In this document: positions 33,523 to 42,246 of the stretch, piece after piece
How the letters are laid out: each line of letters opens with the position of its first letter
Position numbering within the stretch: position 1 is the stretch's first letter
NCBI GenBank assembly: GCA_964433135.1
Contig: CAYSQW010000012.1
Span: 1-64,000 of the forward strand
DNA length: 64,000 nt
Reading direction: 5' to 3'
Source: CAYSQW01 sp964433135
GTDB lineage: Bacteria; Acidobacteriota; Aminicenantia; Aminicenantales; Aminicenantaceae
Translations under genes and position numbers: made by a program
Notes under the pieces: model-generated
What the model was told of the DNA's origin: nothing
The model's database searches: none
Seen by the model: the letters and a program-made list of their open reading frames with translations, nothing else

Positions 33523-34510
33523 TTTCGGTAGAACCTTTCGAATGAGCATCTTCGGTGAATCCCACGGTCCGGCCGTTGGGATCCTCATCGACGGGTGCCC
33601 CGCTGGAATGGAACTGAATCAGGGTGATTTCCTGGGGGACCTGGAGAGGAGAAAAGGAGGAGGCGCGGGAAAGACCGAACGCGTCGAATCAGATCTACCG
33701 TACGTGGAAAGCGGGCTTTGGGAGGGCCGAACGACGGGAGCTCCGCTTCTCATACGTTTCGCCAATGAGGATGTCCGATCCGAAGATTATACGAATTTCA
33801 AGCGGATGCCGCGTCCCGGGCATGCCGATTTTTGCGCCGCGAAAAAATACGGCGGATGGCAGGATGCGCGCGGAGGCGGTCATTTTTCTGGGCGGCTGAC
33901 TCTGGGTTTGGTGGCGGCGGGCGTGATCGCCAAGAAAATGATCGCGCCGGCAGTGGTGAGCGCGCGGCTGGTGGAAGTCGGAGGAGAAAAGGATCCTTCG
34001 CGCGCCGTCGAACGGGCGGCGTCGGATGGCGATTCCGTGGGTGGGTTGATAGAGTGCGAGGTGCTCTCGGTTCCGGTGGGATTGGGAGAGCCGTTTTTTG
34101 ATTCCGTCGAATCGCTCCTTGCCCATTTGCTGTTTTCCATTCCTGGCGTTAAAGGGGTGGAGTTCGGCGCCGGATTTCAGAGCGCCCGCATGCGCGGAAG
34201 CGAATGCAATGATGTGCTGGAGAATGTCGAGGGGCGTACGGCGACCAACCATTCCGGAGGGATCAACGGCGGTCTGACCAACGGAAATCCCGTCCGGCTG
34301 CGCGCGGCCGTAAAACCGACGTCGAGCATCCCCCGGGCCCAGAAAACCATTCGCCTGGAGACCGGAGAATCCGCCGATCTAAGGATCGGGGGACGACACG
34401 ATACCTGCATCGCCTTGAGGATGCCCGTTATCGTTGAGGCGGCGACGGCGATCGTTTTTGCCGACCTGCTCCTGCAGGAACAGAAGATCGGGAGGATCGT
34501 CCCTGCATGA
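33515..34510 (+). CDS. aroC: Chorismate synthase
   Basis: 331 residues. It begins with the family signature FRMSIFGESHGPAVG and has RPGHADF, ARGGGHFSGR (close to the usual ARETA..R region) and HSGGINGGLTNG in the FMN and substrate site. It converts EPSP to chorismate with reduced FMN. At 331 residues it is slightly shorter than most. It overlaps aroA by 8 nt and the chorismatase gene by four, so its product and the next enzyme are probably made at matched levels. Confidence 0.94.
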   Translation: MNSFGRTFRMSIFGESHGPAVGILIDGCPAGMELNQGDFLGDLERRKGGGAGKTERVESDLPYVESGLWEGRTTGAPLLIRFANEDVRSEDYTNFKRMPRPGHADFCAAKKYGGWQDARGGGHFSGRLTLGLVAAGVIAKKMIAPAVVSARLVEVGGEKDPSRAVERAASDGDSVGGLIECEVLSVPVGLGEPFFDSVESLLAHLLFSIPGVKGVEFGAGFQSARMRGSECNDVLENVEGRTATNHSGGINGGLTNGNPVRLRAAVKPTSSIPRAQKTIRLETGESADLRIGGRHDTCIALRMPVIVEAATAIVFADLLLQEQKIGRIVPA

Positions 34511-35736
34511 CCGGGAACATGGGAACTGGGAAAGAGACGCGAAGGATGATCTTCATCCATACTCCGAATGTGGGGGCGTCCCCTTCGAAGGACTTGGGAT
34601 CCTGTTTGAATGCCCTGGGCCGCGATCTGTACACCCGGGGTCTTCCCCGTAAAGCGGTTCTTAAGCTGACTTTTTTTTTGCGGGCGGAAAACGGCTGCCG
34701 TCGCGCTGAACTGAAGCGGGAACTGTTTCCCGAAGTGGATGATTTTTTCTCGAGTCGATCCCCTTCTATCATTTGGGTTGCACAGCCGCCGGAAGGAACC
34801 GCTTGGGTAGCCATGGAAGCGGTGATGCTCATGAGCTTTGAAGGCGTTCGGGTGGAGCGTCGGAAATGGGAGGGACATGCGTATGTCGTTCTGTCCGATC
34901 CTCCGTACAAGGTGCTTTATGCGGGGGGACTGGGAGATCGAACGCCGGAACCCGGCATCGAAGCGGCTTCCCGAGAGGGCTTTGGATCACTCAGGAAATT
35001 GCTGCGCCGGGAAGAGATGAGTTTTTCAAATATCGTCCGGCAGTGGAATTATATCGGGGGGATCCTGTCTCATACGGAGAAGGAGAAAAGGCAGCATTAT
35101 CAAATATTCAATGATATAAGAGCGCGCTACTACGGCGCCGACCGTTTCGAATGCGGTTTTCCGGCGGCCACGGGGATCGGCCAAAACAGCCGGGGGGTGA
35201 TCATCGATTGCATCGCCGTGAGAGGAAACGGGAGCGGGGACATCGTTGCGTTGGGAAATCCGGGGCAGGTGGATGCGCATCGCTATTCGCAGGATGTCCT
35301 GGTCGGAGGGAAACCGCCGGGATCCGACGGCAAGGTGCCCCCGCAGTTCGAAAGGGGAAAAATCCTCTGGCGACGTAACAGGGGGATGATCTATGTTTCC
35401 GGAACCGCTTCCATCGTCGGAGAGAAGACCGTCGGAAAAGGCGACGTGATCCGACAGACCCGTACCACGATCGCTAATATCACACGCCTCGTCTCTCCCG
35501 GAAACCTGACCGCGCCGGGAGCCGCTGCGATCCCGGTTCCCGGTGATCCGGCTGGTTTTCGGGTGTATGTCAAGCACGAAGAGGACATCCCGTGCGTTAA
35601 AGCGGTTTGCAGAGATTCATGGGGAGATGCTCCCATGCTGTTCGTGCAGGCCGATATCTGTCGGCGGGATTTATTGGTGGAAATAGAAGGGATGCTTTAT
35701 GTTAAACTTAATAATAAAATAATTTCGACAAGGTGA
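34507..35736 (+). CDS. Chorismatase-like protein (FkbO/Hyg5/XanB2 family)
   Basis: 409 residues. The second half has the family's typical blocks: IVRQWNYIGGI, RARYYGADRF, FPAATGIGQNSRG, ALGNPGQVDAHRYS and YVSGTASIVGEKTVGKGD. The family is Rid/YjgF-like in fold and hydrolyses chorismate to 3- or 4-hydroxybenzoate plus pyruvate, or to a dihydroxycyclohexadiene carboxylate. The usual His after SGTASIVG is Glu here, and which of the products is made cannot be told. It overlaps aroC by four bases (ATGA) and is the last biosynthetic gene of the shikimate operon, which strongly suggests that chorismate is its substrate. The N-terminal 150 residues are less conserved. Confidence 0.78.
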   Translation: MTGNMGTGKETRRMIFIHTPNVGASPSKDLGSCLNALGRDLYTRGLPRKAVLKLTFFLRAENGCRRAELKRELFPEVDDFFSSRSPSIIWVAQPPEGTAWVAMEAVMLMSFEGVRVERRKWEGHAYVVLSDPPYKVLYAGGLGDRTPEPGIEAASREGFGSLRKLLRREEMSFSNIVRQWNYIGGILSHTEKEKRQHYQIFNDIRARYYGADRFECGFPAATGIGQNSRGVIIDCIAVRGNGSGDIVALGNPGQVDAHRYSQDVLVGGKPPGSDGKVPPQFERGKILWRRNRGMIYVSGTASIVGEKTVGKGDVIRQTRTTIANITRLVSPGNLTAPGAAAIPVPGDPAGFRVYVKHEEDIPCVKAVCRDSWGDAPMLFVQADICRRDLLVEIEGMLYVKLNNKIISTR

Positions 35737-35742
35737 AATCAT

Positions 35743-38262
35743 ATGAAGGAATCGAGAATATCAATCATCGTATTGTACGGCCTCGGTTTGATGCTGTCGG
35801 TGGTTTCACTGAGCCTATGGGCTCAGTCTCCGGATACGGATCGGGTGATTGCGGCATGGGGAAAAGGTGAAATCCCCGGTCGGCTGGTGATCACGTATCC
35901 GCGGGAGAACACTCTGTTTCCCCCGGAGATCATTTCTCCCACGGTCAGGTGGAAGGATGAATCGGGACAAAGCGATACCTGGCTGCTTCTCGCCGTCCGT
36001 GACGGGAAAGTGGAAGAAACTTCTGAATTCACGGAGGAGAGCGAAGTCGGATTCGATCCGGAGTCGTGGAAAAAAATCAAGCGGATATCCAGAGGAAAAC
36101 CGATAAAATTCGTCGTTCTCGGGTTGGAAAGATCCCGTCCGGACGTTCTTATTTCAGGCGGAGAGGTGACGATCAGCACTTCCCGCGACGAAGTCGGAGC
36201 GCCGATCTTTTACCGCGATGTTCCGCTCCCTTTTGAATATGCATACAAAAACCTGGATTCGATCCGCTGGCGCCTGGGGGATATCGCCACCGACGGACCG
36301 ACTCACATCATGCTTGAAAACCTTCCGTTGTGCGGCAACTGTCATTCTTTTTCCCGGGACGGTCGGATCCTCGCCATGGATGTGGATTATGCCAACGATA
36401 AAGGCTCGTATGTGATCTCTCCCATCAGCCGGGAAACGCGGCTGACACCCGCGGAGATCATAACCTGGAGCGATTATAAACGTGAGGATGGGGAAATGAC
36501 CTTCGGACTGCTGTCTCAAGTCTCACCTGACGGGAGATACGTTCTCAGCACCGTTAAGGACCGGTCCATTTTCGTGCCGGTGGACAACCTTCCGTTCTCT
36601 CAATTGTTTTTTCCCATCAAGGGGATTATCTGTGTCTACGACCGGGAATCGGATCGTTTCTGGGCGCTGCCGGGCGCTGATGATCCCGCCTTCTGCCAAA
36701 GCAATCCAACCTGGTCTCCCGATGGGAAATCCGTCATCTTTGCGCGGGCTCCCGTCTATCACTCCAAAATCGCGGAGTCCTTCAAACAGGCCGTGCTTCC
36801 CACCGAAGCGGCGGCTGAATTTCTCGAAGGCCGCCGGGGTTTTCGCTACGATCTTTACCGGTTGCCCTTCAATGAAGGGCGGGGAGGAGCCGCGGTTCCG
36901 ATCCCCGGAGCTTCCGGAAATGATATGAGCAATTTTTTCCCGCGCGTATCGCCTGACGGCAATTGGATCGTCTTTTCGCAGGCGAAAAATTTCATGCTGC
37001 TTCAGCCCGACAGCAAGCTGGTTATTATACCTGCGGAAGGAGGTTCTCCGCGGATAATGAACTGCAACCTGACGAGCATGAATTCCTGGCATTCCTGGTC
37101 TCCTAACGGCAAATGGCTCATTTTTGCGTCCAAAGAGCTGGGCCCCTATACCCAGCTCTATTTAACGCATATCGATGAGGCCGGCCGGGATACGCCCGCC
37201 GTACTGCTGGAAAATTTCGTGCTGCCCGAAAGAGCGGTCAACATCCCTGAGTTCGTGAATCTCCAAAAGTCGGAATGGAACGCCATCGTCAACGATTTCA
37301 TGGAGAGCGGCAACTATTATGTCAGGATCGGGGAAGACAAATACATCATGGGTGATTCCGATGCGGCGATAGCGGCCTATGACAAAGCACTCGAATATCA
37401 TCCCGGATCGGCCGATATTTATATCAAGCGCGGAGACGCCAGGTTTCAAAAGGAAGAATTCAGCGCTGCGCTCGAGGATTACAACCGGGCCCTCGAGATC
37501 AATGCCGCTCTTCCCATCGCGTATAAGAACCGGGGTGATGTCAAGTTCCGGTTGGGCGATCTCATGAGCGCCGTCGAGGATTATAATGAAGCGATCCTTC
37601 TTGATCCCGATTATTATGAGGCGTATGACCGCCGGGCGAACGTGAAGCTCGAATCCAAGGACCTTGCGGGAGCGCTGCAGGATCTCAGCAAAGCGATCGA
37701 GATCAAACCCGATGAGAGCGCCCTTTACAGCAACCGCGGTTTCATAAAACTCACTTCAAAAGATTGGGAAGGTGCCGTCGCGGATTACAACCGGGCCCTG
37801 GAATTGAATCCGCGCAGCATCACCGGATTCAAATACCGAGGAGACGCCAAACTGCGGCTGGGTGATTTTTCCGGAGCCGTCGCGGATTACGACAAGGCGA
37901 TCGAACTCAATCCCGCGTATAATCTTGCCTTAGAGCGCAGGGCGGATGCACGATATGCACTGGGTGATTTTTCCGGGGTAATCGCCGATCTGAATATCGT
38001 GATCACTGCGAATCCTCAAAACTTTTTTCTTTTCAGCCGCCGGGGCGATGCAAAATTCGAGATGCGGGATCTCACCGGTGCGGTGGAAGACTACGATCGT
38101 TCCATTGTGCTAAAACCCGGTTTCGCCTTGAATTACTTTAAACGCGGCATGGTTAAAATCATTTCCGGTTTGAAGGATGAAGGATGCAAGGATCTGCATA
38201 AGGCGCATGAAATGGGATACGAGGGAGCCATAGAGCAGATCGAGAAATACTGTGCGCGTTAG
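35743..38262 (+). CDS. Secreted TolB-like beta-propeller/TPR protein with a CxxCH motif
   Basis: 839 residues. A signal peptide (ISIIVLYGLGLMLSVVSLSLWAQ) is followed by a beta-propeller region with WD40-like PD40 repeats: NPTWSPDGKSVIFAR, FPRVSPDGNWIVFS and HSWSPNGKWLIFAS. A single CGNCH (Cys197, Cys200, His201) lies in LPLCGNCHSFSRDGR and could bind haem c. From about residue 525 there are about nine TPR units (AIAAYDKALEYHPGSADIYI, and so on). Periplasmic TolB-like proteins with such a motif occur in FCB-type bacteria. Their role is unknown. It starts 6 nt after the chorismatase gene, so it is likely co-transcribed with the aromatic operon. Confidence 0.78.
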   Translation: MKESRISIIVLYGLGLMLSVVSLSLWAQSPDTDRVIAAWGKGEIPGRLVITYPRENTLFPPEIISPTVRWKDESGQSDTWLLLAVRDGKVEETSEFTEESEVGFDPESWKKIKRISRGKPIKFVVLGLERSRPDVLISGGEVTISTSRDEVGAPIFYRDVPLPFEYAYKNLDSIRWRLGDIATDGPTHIMLENLPLCGNCHSFSRDGRILAMDVDYANDKGSYVISPISRETRLTPAEIITWSDYKREDGEMTFGLLSQVSPDGRYVLSTVKDRSIFVPVDNLPFSQLFFPIKGIICVYDRESDRFWALPGADDPAFCQSNPTWSPDGKSVIFARAPVYHSKIAESFKQAVLPTEAAAEFLEGRRGFRYDLYRLPFNEGRGGAAVPIPGASGNDMSNFFPRVSPDGNWIVFSQAKNFMLLQPDSKLVIIPAEGGSPRIMNCNLTSMNSWHSWSPNGKWLIFASKELGPYTQLYLTHIDEAGRDTPAVLLENFVLPERAVNIPEFVNLQKSEWNAIVNDFMESGNYYVRIGEDKYIMGDSDAAIAAYDKALEYHPGSADIYIKRGDARFQKEEFSAALEDYNRALEINAALPIAYKNRGDVKFRLGDLMSAVEDYNEAILLDPDYYEAYDRRANVKLESKDLAGALQDLSKAIEIKPDESALYSNRGFIKLTSKDWEGAVADYNRALELNPRSITGFKYRGDAKLRLGDFSGAVADYDKAIELNPAYNLALERRADARYALGDFSGVIADLNIVITANPQNFFLFSRRGDAKFEMRDLTGAVEDYDRSIVLKPGFALNYFKRGMVKIISGLKDEGCKDLHKAHEMGYEGAIEQIEKYCAR

Positions 38263-38453
38263 CTGAACCTGAGTCGTCCCTTCGGTTCGCCGGTTGTCTC
38301 GGTTTTACAAACTCTTCCCCGAGTCATACGTATAACTCTATGATCGGATCGGAATGGGAGGAGGAGACGTCTCGCCGTATCCGGAAGGGATTTTCCCCGA
38401 TGTTCCGGAGGGTGTTAGAAATGAATTGTGTATCCAGGAATGGAGGAAATATT

Positions 38454-40019
38454 ATGAAAATTAAAGTTCTTTTGATCGTTGTCATCGTCCTTGGAGCCTT
38501 CCCGTGGTTGGTCGGTCAGGAACAGGAAATCGTATCCTTGACGCTGGAGGATTGTATCTTGAAGGCCATGGAAGGAAACCTCCAGGTTGCTGTGGAAGAA
38601 TATGAACCGAGGTTGGCGGATGCCTCCGTTATGCAGGCAAAGGGAATATTCCTTCCCCAGTTCGATCTTTCCTACGGAAAAAACAACACGGAGTCGCCTT
38701 CCTACTGGTGGCTTCAAGGCGAAGAGAATATCGAAAGTCGTTTCTCCGACTATACCGTCAAAATCAGCCAGCTTATTCCGACCGGTGGAAATGTTTCGCT
38801 CTCCTGGGACGGGTATCGATCTGAAACCAATGAAGGATTCCAATTGATCAATCCTCGGTACGGCAGTACGCTCGAATTCGAATTCACACAGCCGCTGCTG
38901 AAGAATTTCGGCATGCGGATCAGCCGAAAAGAGATTCTCATCGCCCGAAACAACCGTGATATCTCCCGCAGTCAGTTCCGAACTCTTCTGATGGACACCA
39001 TATACAGCGTGCAGGAATCCTACTGGAATCTGGTATATGCGATAGAAGATTACAAGGTGAAACAGCGGTCACTCCAGCTGGCACGCGATCTGCTGGCGAA
39101 GAACCGCAGAGAAGTGGAAGTCGGGAAACTGGCTCCCCTGGAGATCCTGAACGCGGAAACCGAAGTCGCTCAACGTGAAGCCGATATCCTGCAGGCCGCC
39201 GCTCTTATTAAAAGCCGTGAGGACATGTTGAAGAATATCCTCAATCTCATGGAAGGAGAAGGTCCGGATCTCCGGAAAATAAGACCTCTCGATGATCCTC
39301 GTTTCAATCCGTTCGAGATCACGCTGGCTGGTGCCGTCGAGACGGCCTTGATCAACCGGCCCGACCTGAAGGCCGACCGGACCCAAATGGAAACCAGAAG
39401 CCTCAATGTGGATGTGGCGAAAAACCAGATGCTGCCCGGTCTGGATCTCACGTTCTCATATTGGAGCCCGGGGATATCGGGTGATCGCATCCTCTACCTC
39501 AACGGCGATCCGTTTTTAGGCATCGTTATAGGAAAGGAGAAGGGAAAAGCGTCTCAGGCCGCGCGTGACGCATTCCGGAATCTGTATACCAACTGGTCCG
39601 TGGGCTTGACACTTTCCGTCCCCTTGAGCCATTTGCTCAACCGATCCGAAGTGGTCAAGGCGCAAATGGAGCTGGAACAGGGAAGACTGGAGCTTGAAGG
39701 AAGGAAAAAGCAGATCATACTGGAGATTCGGGATGCCGTGCGCGCGGTTGAAACCAATGCCAAGCGGGTGAAGGCGTACCGTCTTGCCCGGGAATTAGCC
39801 GAACGCCGGCTCCGAGCCGAGGAAAAAAAACTGAGTGTGGGTTTGGCGACGAATTATTTCGTTCTTCAGTACCAGGAGGAATCGGCCAATGCCCGTTCGA
39901 TGGAGATCAAGGCGCTGGTGGACTACAACCTGGCACTGGCGCAGTATGAAAAAGCAGCGGGCATCAGTCTGCTCAACCGAAATATCAAGATTTCACGCTT
40001 TGAAGATAAAAGGGACTGA
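38454..40019 (+). CDS. TolC-family outer-membrane channel protein
   Basis: 521 residues from ATG 38454, where GGAGG lies 7 nt upstream and the signal peptide MKIKVLLIVVIVLGAFPWLVG begins; the frame is open from 38340. Two long helical regions with heptad character (LEILNAETEVAQREADIL; KAYRLARELAERRLRAEEKKL) and the repeats LTLEDCILKAMEGNLQV and FEITLAGAVETALINRPDL are typical of the OEP fold, which forms the trimeric exit duct of efflux or type I secretion systems. No inner-membrane partner is adjacent. A 191-nt gap precedes it with a -10-like TATAAC (38331-38336) but a poor -35. Confidence 0.84.
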   Translation: MKIKVLLIVVIVLGAFPWLVGQEQEIVSLTLEDCILKAMEGNLQVAVEEYEPRLADASVMQAKGIFLPQFDLSYGKNNTESPSYWWLQGEENIESRFSDYTVKISQLIPTGGNVSLSWDGYRSETNEGFQLINPRYGSTLEFEFTQPLLKNFGMRISRKEILIARNNRDISRSQFRTLLMDTIYSVQESYWNLVYAIEDYKVKQRSLQLARDLLAKNRREVEVGKLAPLEILNAETEVAQREADILQAAALIKSREDMLKNILNLMEGEGPDLRKIRPLDDPRFNPFEITLAGAVETALINRPDLKADRTQMETRSLNVDVAKNQMLPGLDLTFSYWSPGISGDRILYLNGDPFLGIVIGKEKGKASQAARDAFRNLYTNWSVGLTLSVPLSHLLNRSEVVKAQMELEQGRLELEGRKKQIILEIRDAVRAVETNAKRVKAYRLARELAERRLRAEEKKLSVGLATNYFVLQYQEESANARSMEIKALVDYNLALAQYEKAAGISLLNRNIKISRFEDKRD

Positions 40020-40171
40020 AATTTCCGGGCGGCGGGTTTCAAATCCTTTCCCCCGCCGGGCGTTACCGACTTATCGCACGACCTTCGGTCCGCTCGTATC
40101 GGGCTCATGTGAAGTGAGTTCGCCCTTCAAAAGCGGGTGTCATTCCCTGTGTTTTATGCTAAGATGTTGCC

Positions 40172-40945
40172 ATGAAACTCTCGGTCGTTATGATCACGTA
40201 TAACGAAGAGCAAAGGATCGAAGGCGCACTCCAAAGCGTTCGCGGGGTCGCGGACGAAATCGTTGTCGTAGATCGCTTCAGCGATGATGAAACGGTAAAG
40301 ATCGCCAAACGTTATACGGATAAGGTCTTTCTCCGGAAATGGACGAATTTCGCCGACCAGAAGAATTTCGCCAACCAAAAAGCCAAGCATGAATGGATCC
40401 TTTCACTGGATGCCGATGAACGGTTGTCCTCAGAACTTCAAGAGGAAATTCTTGATTTGAAAAACCTTGAACCGCCCGCCGCCGGATATTCCATGCCGCG
40501 TAAGGTTTACTATCTCGGCAGATGGATCCGTCATTCCGGTTGGTATCCGGACCGGAAGATAAGGCTTTTTCCAAAAGACGCCGTACATTGGGAAGGGGAA
40601 TACGTCCATGAGCGCCTGGTAATCGGGGAACCGATCCGAAAACTTAACGGGGATATTCATCATTTCACTTACCGGAGCATCGGCGATCACTTGGAGAGGA
40701 TCAATGTTTTTTCCGATCTGGGGGCTCAGAAGCTCTATGCCCGCCGGAAAAAATGCCGCTGGCCTCATCTGGTTTTTCTCCCGCTGTTTCGGTTCTTGAA
40801 GGCCTATGTTCTGAAAGGCGGATTTTTGGACGGATTTCCCGGACTGGTTGTCTGCACCCTGCATGGATACGCGATATTCGTCCGCTATGCCAAACTAAGG
40901 GAGATCTGGAAAAAAGGAGAGCGGATTGAGCCTTATCCAAATTGA
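40172..40945 (+). CDS. Glycosyltransferase family 2 (LPS-core type)
   Basis: 257 residues. The GT-A region begins LSVVMITYNEEQRIEGALQSV and continues with VVVDRFSDDET, WTNFADQKNFA and LSLDADERLS. The C-terminal part has GWYPDRKIRLF and HHFTYRS. The arrangement, including the aromatic WYPDRKIRLF block, matches the WaaE/KdtX-like beta-1,4-glucosyltransferases that add sugar to the lipopolysaccharide inner core. The exact acceptor is not known. It overlaps the GT4 gene after it by 20 nt, so both probably build the same glycan at the inner membrane. Confidence 0.86.
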   Translation: MKLSVVMITYNEEQRIEGALQSVRGVADEIVVVDRFSDDETVKIAKRYTDKVFLRKWTNFADQKNFANQKAKHEWILSLDADERLSSELQEEILDLKNLEPPAAGYSMPRKVYYLGRWIRHSGWYPDRKIRLFPKDAVHWEGEYVHERLVIGEPIRKLNGDIHHFTYRSIGDHLERINVFSDLGAQKLYARRKKCRWPHLVFLPLFRFLKAYVLKGGFLDGFPGLVVCTLHGYAIFVRYAKLREIWKKGERIEPYPN

Positions 40946-42035
40946 CGCCGGAAAGGAGTGGCGCGGCGGTCAGCGTCAGTCTTTTTTTCTGGCGAGGGAG
41001 TTGGCCAGAAAGGATTATCCGTTCTCGTTCTACGTGCAGCCGGAAAGCCCCCTGCATATAAAATCCGAGTCCGCGGGACTTCCGGTTGTTCCGCTCCGTA
41101 TGAAGAGCGAATGGGACCTCGCTGCCGTGCTGCGTTTAACCCGTGCCATGCGCCGCCGCAGGTGCCGTCTGGTGCATTTTCACGAAGCCCATTCGGTGAC
41201 GATCGGATCCGCCGCCGCCGGCCTGGCCGGCGTCCCCATGAAGGTCATCTCGCGAAGAGTGGATTTTCCTCTCAAACAGAACGTTTTTTCCCGCCGGAAG
41301 TACGGTCCGAACGTGGACGTGATCGTGGCCATTTCGGAGGGGGTGAAAAAAGTTCTGATCGAGAGCGGGATCGAACCCGGACGGATCAAGGTCGTTCCGT
41401 CCGGGATTGATTTTTCTCCGTTTGAGGAGGCGCGCGACAGTGATTACCTCAAGCGGGAGCTGGGATTCGCGCCGGACGATTATCTTGTGGGCATCGTCGC
41501 CCATCTGGCCGATCATAAGGGACATAAATACTTGATCGAAGCCGCTGATATTTTAAAATCCCGAGCGCCCCAAATCAAACTCGTCATCGTAGGAGAGGGT
41601 CCGCTTCGCATGGAGCTGGGAAAGCTGGCCAAGAAAACCCGTGTCGAAGACATCGTGTATTTTCTGGGATTTCGGGAAGACATTCCGGAAATTCTTGGGT
41701 CTTTAGACCTCTTCGTTCTGTCTTCAAAACTCGAAGGCATGGGCAGTTCCTTGCTGGACGCCATGGCCAGCAGCCTGCCGATCGTGGCCACGCGCGTGGG
41801 AGGGATCCCGGAAGTGGTTCGTGACCGAGAGACCGGTCTGTTGGTCCCGCCGAAGCATTCGGGTCGGCTGGCGGATGCCATTCTTCAACTGTATGGAGAC
41901 AGGGAGCTGGCCAGGAGATTGGGGAAGCGGGGGTATGAGCTCGTGCATGGAAAATTTTCGGCGGCGGCGATGGCGGGGAAAATCATCGACGTCTACGAAG
42001 ATCTGGCCCGAAAAAAAGGCGTTGATCTGGACTGA
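40926..42035 (+). CDS. Glycosyltransferase family 4
   Basis: 369 residues starting at TTG 40926 with GGAGA 5 nt upstream. GT-B fold: N-terminal IDAGKEWRGGQRQSFFLARELA and HFHEAHS, then the C-terminal nucleotide-sugar site with VPSGIDFSPFE, IVGEGPLR, LGFREDIPEIL, SKLEGMGSSLLDAMA and VGGIPEVV. It transfers a sugar with retention of configuration. It is co-expressed with the GT2 gene that it overlaps by 20 nt. The pair probably contributes to lipopolysaccharide or other surface glycan. The non-ATG start should be kept in mind when comparing lengths. Confidence 0.87.
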   Translation: MSLIQIDAGKEWRGGQRQSFFLARELARKDYPFSFYVQPESPLHIKSESAGLPVVPLRMKSEWDLAAVLRLTRAMRRRRCRLVHFHEAHSVTIGSAAAGLAGVPMKVISRRVDFPLKQNVFSRRKYGPNVDVIVAISEGVKKVLIESGIEPGRIKVVPSGIDFSPFEEARDSDYLKRELGFAPDDYLVGIVAHLADHKGHKYLIEAADILKSRAPQIKLVIVGEGPLRMELGKLAKKTRVEDIVYFLGFREDIPEILGSLDLFVLSSKLEGMGSSLLDAMASSLPIVATRVGGIPEVVRDRETGLLVPPKHSGRLADAILQLYGDRELARRLGKRGYELVHGKFSAAAMAGKIIDVYEDLARKKGVDLD

Positions 42036-42127
42036 ATTCGGCTTGACATTCAGGTTCGCCATGCCCGGCGGGACGACAGGGGAAGGATCATTAGGGGATG
42101 AACTTCAGAGTAAAGCTCCTGGGCGGC

Positions 42128-42157
42128 TTGACAAAAATGCATTTATAATAATATTAT
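42128..42157 (+). promoter_or_regulatory. Promoter of the FAD/Fe-S oxidoreductase gene with overlapping palindrome
   Basis: TTGACA (42128-42133) is followed after 18 nt by TATTAT (42152-42157). TTATAATA and TATTATAA (42143-42159) form an 8-1-8 AT palindrome over the -10 box. It ends 87 nt before ATG 42247. Confidence 0.5.
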
Positions 42158-42246
42158 AATAAGTATAAAATTGGGCGGAGTCGACTGTTTTATGGATGCG
42201 GTTGTATTGTTTAAATAAATCAAGCTTGCTTTGCAGGGAGGATATC

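Noticed and set aside
40020..40060. GC-rich inverted repeat after the TolC gene as a terminator
   Set aside because: The arms pair over only about six bases and no T-tract follows.
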